The notes below the pieces were generated by a model. The model was given only the letters and a program-made list of their open reading frames with translations, did no database searches and had not been told where the DNA came from. The position numbers and the translations under genes are program-made. Below are positions 48,923 through 51,999 of a stretch of 51,999 nt of DNA, in pieces (the first letter of the stretch is position 1; each line of letters begins with the position of its first letter). This DNA comes from Bacteroidales bacterium. GTDB lineage: Bacteria; Bacteroidota; Bacteroidia; Bacteroidales; P3. The stretch is from the NCBI GenBank assembly GCA_017542345.1, contig JAFXXI010000012.1:1-51999 (forward strand), given 5' to 3'.

Positions 48923-51567
48923 AATGGAGCGTTTTTATTGCTGTGCTTATTATGGCCTTTTCTGCCGCCGCACAGGATGTCAACCTCGGCCTGATACCCA
49001 CGCCGCAGCGGGTGGAGGTTAAAAGTGAATGGTTGAAGGTTAAAGGTGAGAGGTTGAAGGTGAAGGAGGTGAGAGTGGATAAGTTGCCGGTGGAGGCTAA
49101 CGAGGAACAGGCGTACCAGCTGGTGATAGCGCCGAAGCGTGTGACGATACGATATGTGGGCGAGGAAGGGTTGCGCAACGCGCATCTGACACTTAGCCAG
49201 TTGGTGAAGCTTTATGGTAACGTGATTCCGTGCTGCACCATCACCGACTGGCCCGCCTATCGCTATCGTGGCTGGATGGACGACCAGAGCCGCGGCCCCG
49301 TGCCGCACGCCGCCTATCGAAAGATGCAGTGGGAGCGGCTCCATGCGCTGAAGTACAACTTCTGCAACTACTATACCGAGCATACACTCTACCAGCCGGA
49401 GTTCCCCGACCTCGCGCCGGCCTACCTCGCCGACTGCAAGCCGCACCCCGACGAGGTCATCAACCTACAGCTCTTCGCCCACGCCGAGAAGACGCTGCGT
49501 GTGCCGTTCTATCAATATATGATGGACAGCAAGGCCAACTTCGACCCCAGCAACGAGGCCACCTACGACTTCCTGAGCAAGCGTATCAAGGCCGCCTACG
49601 ACCGCATCCCTACCTCGCCGTTCTTCATTATCAATTGCGACGAGACCGAGCAGCTGGGCACCGGCCGTGCCAAGAAACTTGTTGACGAGAAAGGTGCCGA
49701 CCAGGTGTATGTGGACTTTATCAACCGCTGTTACGATATCGTCCGTAGAGACGTGACACGGCACGTCTCGAATGAAGAAGACGTCTCAAACCCCGACAAG
49801 GAGACGTGCCATGGCACGTCTCTACGGGCCGACAATGATTTGCGGCCGCGTGTTGTCATGTGGGGCGACATTGTGGCCAAAAACCCGGCGATGATGAAGC
49901 AGTTGCCGAAAGATATGACCTACATCATGTGGGCCTACGAACCGCTGGACAGCTACGACCACCTGATACGGCCGTTTAAAGACAACGGCACGCCCTTCTG
50001 GGTGGCGCCGTCGCTTTCGCACAGCAGCAACATGATTCCCAACCCCTACCGCTACATGAAGAATATCGCCAACCTCGCTCGCGACGGCTGGCGCAACGGT
50101 GCCGAAGGATTGATGAACACCTGCTGGGACGACAACGGCGAGGCGCTGTTCGACAACTGCTGGCACGGTCTCTTCTGGAGCGCCGAGATGGCGTGGAACC
50201 CCATCAAGACCGACGACCCCGAGGAGTTCGCCCGCCGCGAGGAGCAGTTCAACCGCAACTTCGCCCGCCTTTTCTATGGCGACAACAATAACCCATCTTC
50301 GCCCATTAGCCCCATTCAACCCACTAAGACAGCCCAGCTCTACGCTGTCGGCGCTCTTGAGAGTGACCCCCTCATCGGCGACATGTACACCTCCGCCGCC
50401 CTCATGGAGCCTCTGCTCAACTTCAACCCCGACAACACCAGTCAGGCTATGCATGAGCGCATCGAGCAGGTGAGTCACCTGATTGATGCAATCCATGTTG
50501 ATTCTGCCGCCAACCCACACGCTCACTATGCCCTGAAGCGTATCTCGGCCACTATCGACAAATGCCGCCTGCGCCTCTATATCAGCGATACTTTTCTTCA
50601 TCCAGAAATACCGTATGCCGTATCGGAATACTTGCAGACACTCTTCGACCTCAAGCGTGAATACCTCCGCCTGTGGGATCAGGAGAACGGCGAATACGAG
50701 CGTTATATCGTCTGCAACCGCTACGACGACCTGGCCCGCGAGGTGCTGGAGCTCGACAGACATGTCTTCGTTAATGTTGAATGTGGAATGAGGAATGGGG
50801 AATTAAATGGCACGTCAGCCAATTCATCACTCATCACTCATCATTCATCATTCCCATACGTCACTCTCCGTACCCTCTATAACGACCGTCCCATCTACTA
50901 CACCCTCGACGGCTCCGAGCCCACTGCCTCTTCTACCCTTTATGAAGGCCCCTTCCCGCTCGAGCGTTCCGCCACCATACGCGCCATTACCTATAATGAA
51001 TACGGCGAAGGCGTTATCTCCGAGCAGTACCTGCTGAGTCACCTTGGCATGGGGGCGAAGATAAAGCTCAATACGCCATACTCCACCTACAAGTCCATAT
51101 ACTCGGGTGGGGGAGAGGATGCCCTCATTGACGGGCAGCTGGGCAGCAATACCACCTACGCCGACGGCCACTGGCAGGGCTACTGGGGAGACAGCATTGA
51201 CGTGGTGATTGAATTCGCCGGCGAGACGCCGACGCTCCACGAAGTCTCCATGCGCTTCATGCAGAACACCTTCGACTGGATCCTGGTACCGACGGAAATC
51301 CGCGTCTACATCTCCAACGACGGCTCATCCTGGCGCCTCTTCAAGAACCAGACGTTCCCCATGGACCCCCGCGAAACAGGCATGCGTCTGCGTAACTACC
51401 ATATCGATCTGACGGACATCAGCAGCGGGAAGCCACCGATCACGTTGGGCTACCCTGTTGCCCGCTACCTCCGCATCGTCGTCCCCAACCCCGGCCCGCT
51501 CCCCTCCTGGCACCCCGCCCCCGGCCAGCCGAGCTACCTGTTCACCGACGAGATAGTAATACATTGA
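48919..51567 (+). CDS. Secreted GH20 family glycoside hydrolase (beta-N-acetylhexosaminidase-like)
   Basis: 882 residues. Signal peptide MKWSVFIAVLIMAFSAAAQ from the ATG at 48919, which overlaps the RAYT stop; the upstream open frame lacks a signal. N-terminal chitobiase-like domain (LGLIPTPQRVEV...), catalytic TIM barrel from about 105 (YRYRGWMDDQSRG), with the Asp-Glu pair in FFIINCDETEQLG. Later MWGDIVAKNP and YIMWAYEPLDSYDH fit GH20. Beyond the barrel is a helical region, then a chitobiase C-terminal-type beta domain (YVTLRTLYNDRPIYYTLDGSEPT) and an F5/8 type C-like domain (IRVYISNDGSSWRLF...YLRIVVPN). Three stretches look inserted in frame: about 49018-49075 (EWLKVKGERLKVKE), 49742-49835 (two REP copies) and 50780-50856 (imperfect palindrome encoding NSSLITHHSS). 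The motif around the substrate Trp/Asp differs from classical hexosaminidases, so exact substrate is open. Confidence 0.9.
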   Translation: MKWSVFIAVLIMAFSAAAQDVNLGLIPTPQRVEVKSEWLKVKGERLKVKEVRVDKLPVEANEEQAYQLVIAPKRVTIRYVGEEGLRNAHLTLSQLVKLYGNVIPCCTITDWPAYRYRGWMDDQSRGPVPHAAYRKMQWERLHALKYNFCNYYTEHTLYQPEFPDLAPAYLADCKPHPDEVINLQLFAHAEKTLRVPFYQYMMDSKANFDPSNEATYDFLSKRIKAAYDRIPTSPFFIINCDETEQLGTGRAKKLVDEKGADQVYVDFINRCYDIVRRDVTRHVSNEEDVSNPDKETCHGTSLRADNDLRPRVVMWGDIVAKNPAMMKQLPKDMTYIMWAYEPLDSYDHLIRPFKDNGTPFWVAPSLSHSSNMIPNPYRYMKNIANLARDGWRNGAEGLMNTCWDDNGEALFDNCWHGLFWSAEMAWNPIKTDDPEEFARREEQFNRNFARLFYGDNNNPSSPISPIQPTKTAQLYAVGALESDPLIGDMYTSAALMEPLLNFNPDNTSQAMHERIEQVSHLIDAIHVDSAANPHAHYALKRISATIDKCRLRLYISDTFLHPEIPYAVSEYLQTLFDLKREYLRLWDQENGEYERYIVCNRYDDLAREVLELDRHVFVNVECGMRNGELNGTSANSSLITHHSSFPYVTLRTLYNDRPIYYTLDGSEPTASSTLYEGPFPLERSATIRAITYNEYGEGVISEQYLLSHLGMGAKIKLNTPYSTYKSIYSGGGEDALIDGQLGSNTTYADGHWQGYWGDSIDVVIEFAGETPTLHEVSMRFMQNTFDWILVPTEIRVYISNDGSSWRLFKNQTFPMDPRETGMRLRNYHIDLTDISSGKPPITLGYPVARYLRIVVPNPGPLPSWHPAPGQPSYLFTDEIVIH
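49018..49075 (+). repeat. GGTTGAAGGTTAAAGG-type repeat in the GH20 N-terminus
   Basis: GGTTAAAAGTGAAT, GGTTGAAGGTTAAAGGTGAGA and GGTTGAAGGTGAAGG follow one another. The type of purine-rich tract is otherwise expected in intergenic DNA, but here it is read in frame as a basic KVK-rich segment. Confidence 0.7.
49745..49769 (+). repeat. REP palindrome inside the GH20 gene (forward copy)
   Basis: GTAGAGACGTGACACGG then CACGTCTC, the same form as in the RAYT array; read as RRDVTRHVS. A half-site GACGTCTC follows at about 49780. Confidence 0.92.
49801..49825 (-). repeat. REP palindrome inside the GH20 gene (inverted copy)
   Basis: GAGACGTGCCA, TGGCACGTCTCTAC: bases 49801-49822 are a perfect 22-base palindrome. 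Read in frame as ETCHGTSL. With the copy at 49745 it makes an inverted pair. Confidence 0.92.
50780..50856. repeat. Imperfect palindrome within the GH20 gene
   Basis: GAATGTGGAATGAGGAATGG and GGGAATT on the left; AATTCATCACTCATCACTC and ATCATTCATCATTCCC on the right (50821-50856). The two halves are roughly complementary around GGCACGTCAGCC. It separates the helical region from the chitobiase C-terminal-like domain. Confidence 0.65.
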
Positions 51568-51625
51568 TTTTGGGGCGGTATTTGATATGTAAGTAGCAGG
51601 TTTATTGTAATATACAGCGATTTTT

Positions 51626-51668
51626 CCCTCTTTTTGGCTGTTTTTGCCAGGAAGAGGGTTATTTTTAA
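51626..51668 (+). terminator. Intrinsic terminator after the GH20 gene
   Basis: CCCTCTTTTTGGC (51626-51638) pairs fully with GCCAGGAAGAGGG (51646-51658), counting two G-T pairs, around a 7-base loop; TTATTTTTAA follows. It lies 59 bases after the GH20 stop and shields the rRNA promoter. Confidence 0.85.
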
Positions 51669-51793
51669 CTGTTTTCGGTGAGTGAAAATGTGGATTAAAG
51701 GGCAAAAATGAGTGGGCGAGAAAAATATTTTTGGCTGTTTAGTATAGATTTACAGATAGTTGTGAATTTTTGGAGATTTTTTTTGAAAAAATA
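51669..51793. other. AT-rich intergenic DNA upstream of the rRNA promoter
   Basis: No gene seen. Long T- and A-tracts (for example 51777-51794) are consistent with an UP-like or curved region feeding the strong promoter downstream. Confidence 0.4.
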
Positions 51794-51825
51794 TTTGGTC
51801 AGTAATGAAAAAGGTTGTATCTTTG
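51794..51825 (+). promoter_or_regulatory. Ribosomal RNA operon promoter
   Basis: -33 element TTTG (51794-51797), 20-base spacer, -7 element TATCTTTG (51818-51825). It is a full Bacteroidetes consensus and lies about 140 bases before the 16S sequence. Confidence 0.88.
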
Positions 51826-51966
51826 CAGCCGTTTTCCGCCTAACGAGACGGTTTAAACGAAAGAACATTGAAACGGATGAGAAGATAGAGATAGCGTGTG
51901 TCTGACCTTATATTAAGGTATAGGGTGGACACGAGACGAGTCAAAAGGTAAAAACAAGCAATTCTT

Positions 51967-51999
51967 ACAATGAAGAGTTTGATCCTGGCTCAGGATGAA
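51967..51999 (+). rRNA. 16S ribosomal RNA, 5' end (partial)
   Basis: ACAATGAAGAGTTTGATCC and TGGCTCAGGATGAA, the universal 5' end of bacterial 16S rRNA including the 27F priming region; the gene runs off the right edge. The exact mature 5' end is placed by similarity to Bacteroides 16S. Confidence 0.95.

Overview
The window comes from a chromosome of a Bacteroidota bacterium, most likely order Bacteroidales. The signs are: the type IX secretion (T9SS) translocon gene sprA beside ruvA; a very large surface protein with a T9SS-type C-terminal sorting domain; a TonB-dependent receptor paired with a DUF4249 lipoprotein; a radical-SAM/lipoprotein pair known from Bacteroidetes; DUF4491; and promoters of the Bacteroidetes form TTTG-N19/20-TAnnTTTG. 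The base composition is fairly GC-rich for the order. I cannot name a genus from sequence alone.

Layout. 1-1700 (minus): BlaI-type repressor and BlaR1-like M56 sensor peptidase, the latter running off the left edge. 1856-6412 (plus): aroQ, a small lipoprotein, a stray copy of the 3' end of panC, an ECF sigma factor overlapping a likely anti-sigma factor, and three outer-membrane beta-barrel proteins. 6421-8506 (minus): panC, a small membrane protein and a TsaC/Sua5-type gene. 8736-20450 (plus): secreted M64 peptidase, beta-helix lipoprotein, ruvA, sprA and a TPR protein. 20637-25036 (plus): a DedA-TM2 fusion, sufS, recN, aroK. 25039-29850 (minus): a TGS/uridine-kinase-like protein, an aminopeptidase P family protein, and the radical SAM/SPASM enzyme with its lipoprotein partner. 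29921-30967 (plus): DAHP synthase-chorismate mutase fusion. 31036-37727 (minus): rpmA, rplU, DUF4249 lipoprotein, TonB receptor, folK, a four-helix-bundle protein, glutamine synthetase. 37898-45109 (minus): the giant fibronectin-III T9SS cargo. 45868-51567 (plus): metK, DUF4491, pdxJ, a REP-associated tyrosine transposase (RAYT) and a GH20 glycosidase. The right edge holds a strong promoter and the first bases of a 16S rRNA gene.

How the genes fit together. SprA forms the outer-membrane channel of T9SS, and the giant 37.9-45.1 kb protein is a probable cargo of that channel. The shikimate pathway is represented by three dispersed genes (aroQ, aroK and the DAHP synthase-chorismate mutase fusion).

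Most unusual region: 47.9-50.9 kb. A palindromic repeat (arms GTAGAGACGTG / CACGTCTC) appears eight times in under 2 kb. It lies inside pdxJ, across the pdxJ stop codon, as a 45-bp tandem array inside the RAYT gene that probably mobilises it, and as an inverted pair inside the GH20 gene, always leaving the reading frame open. The GH20 gene carries two further in-frame inserts of other repeat types and overlaps the RAYT gene by 4 bp. The second highlight is the radical SAM/lipoprotein pair, whose product is, to my knowledge, uncharacterised.
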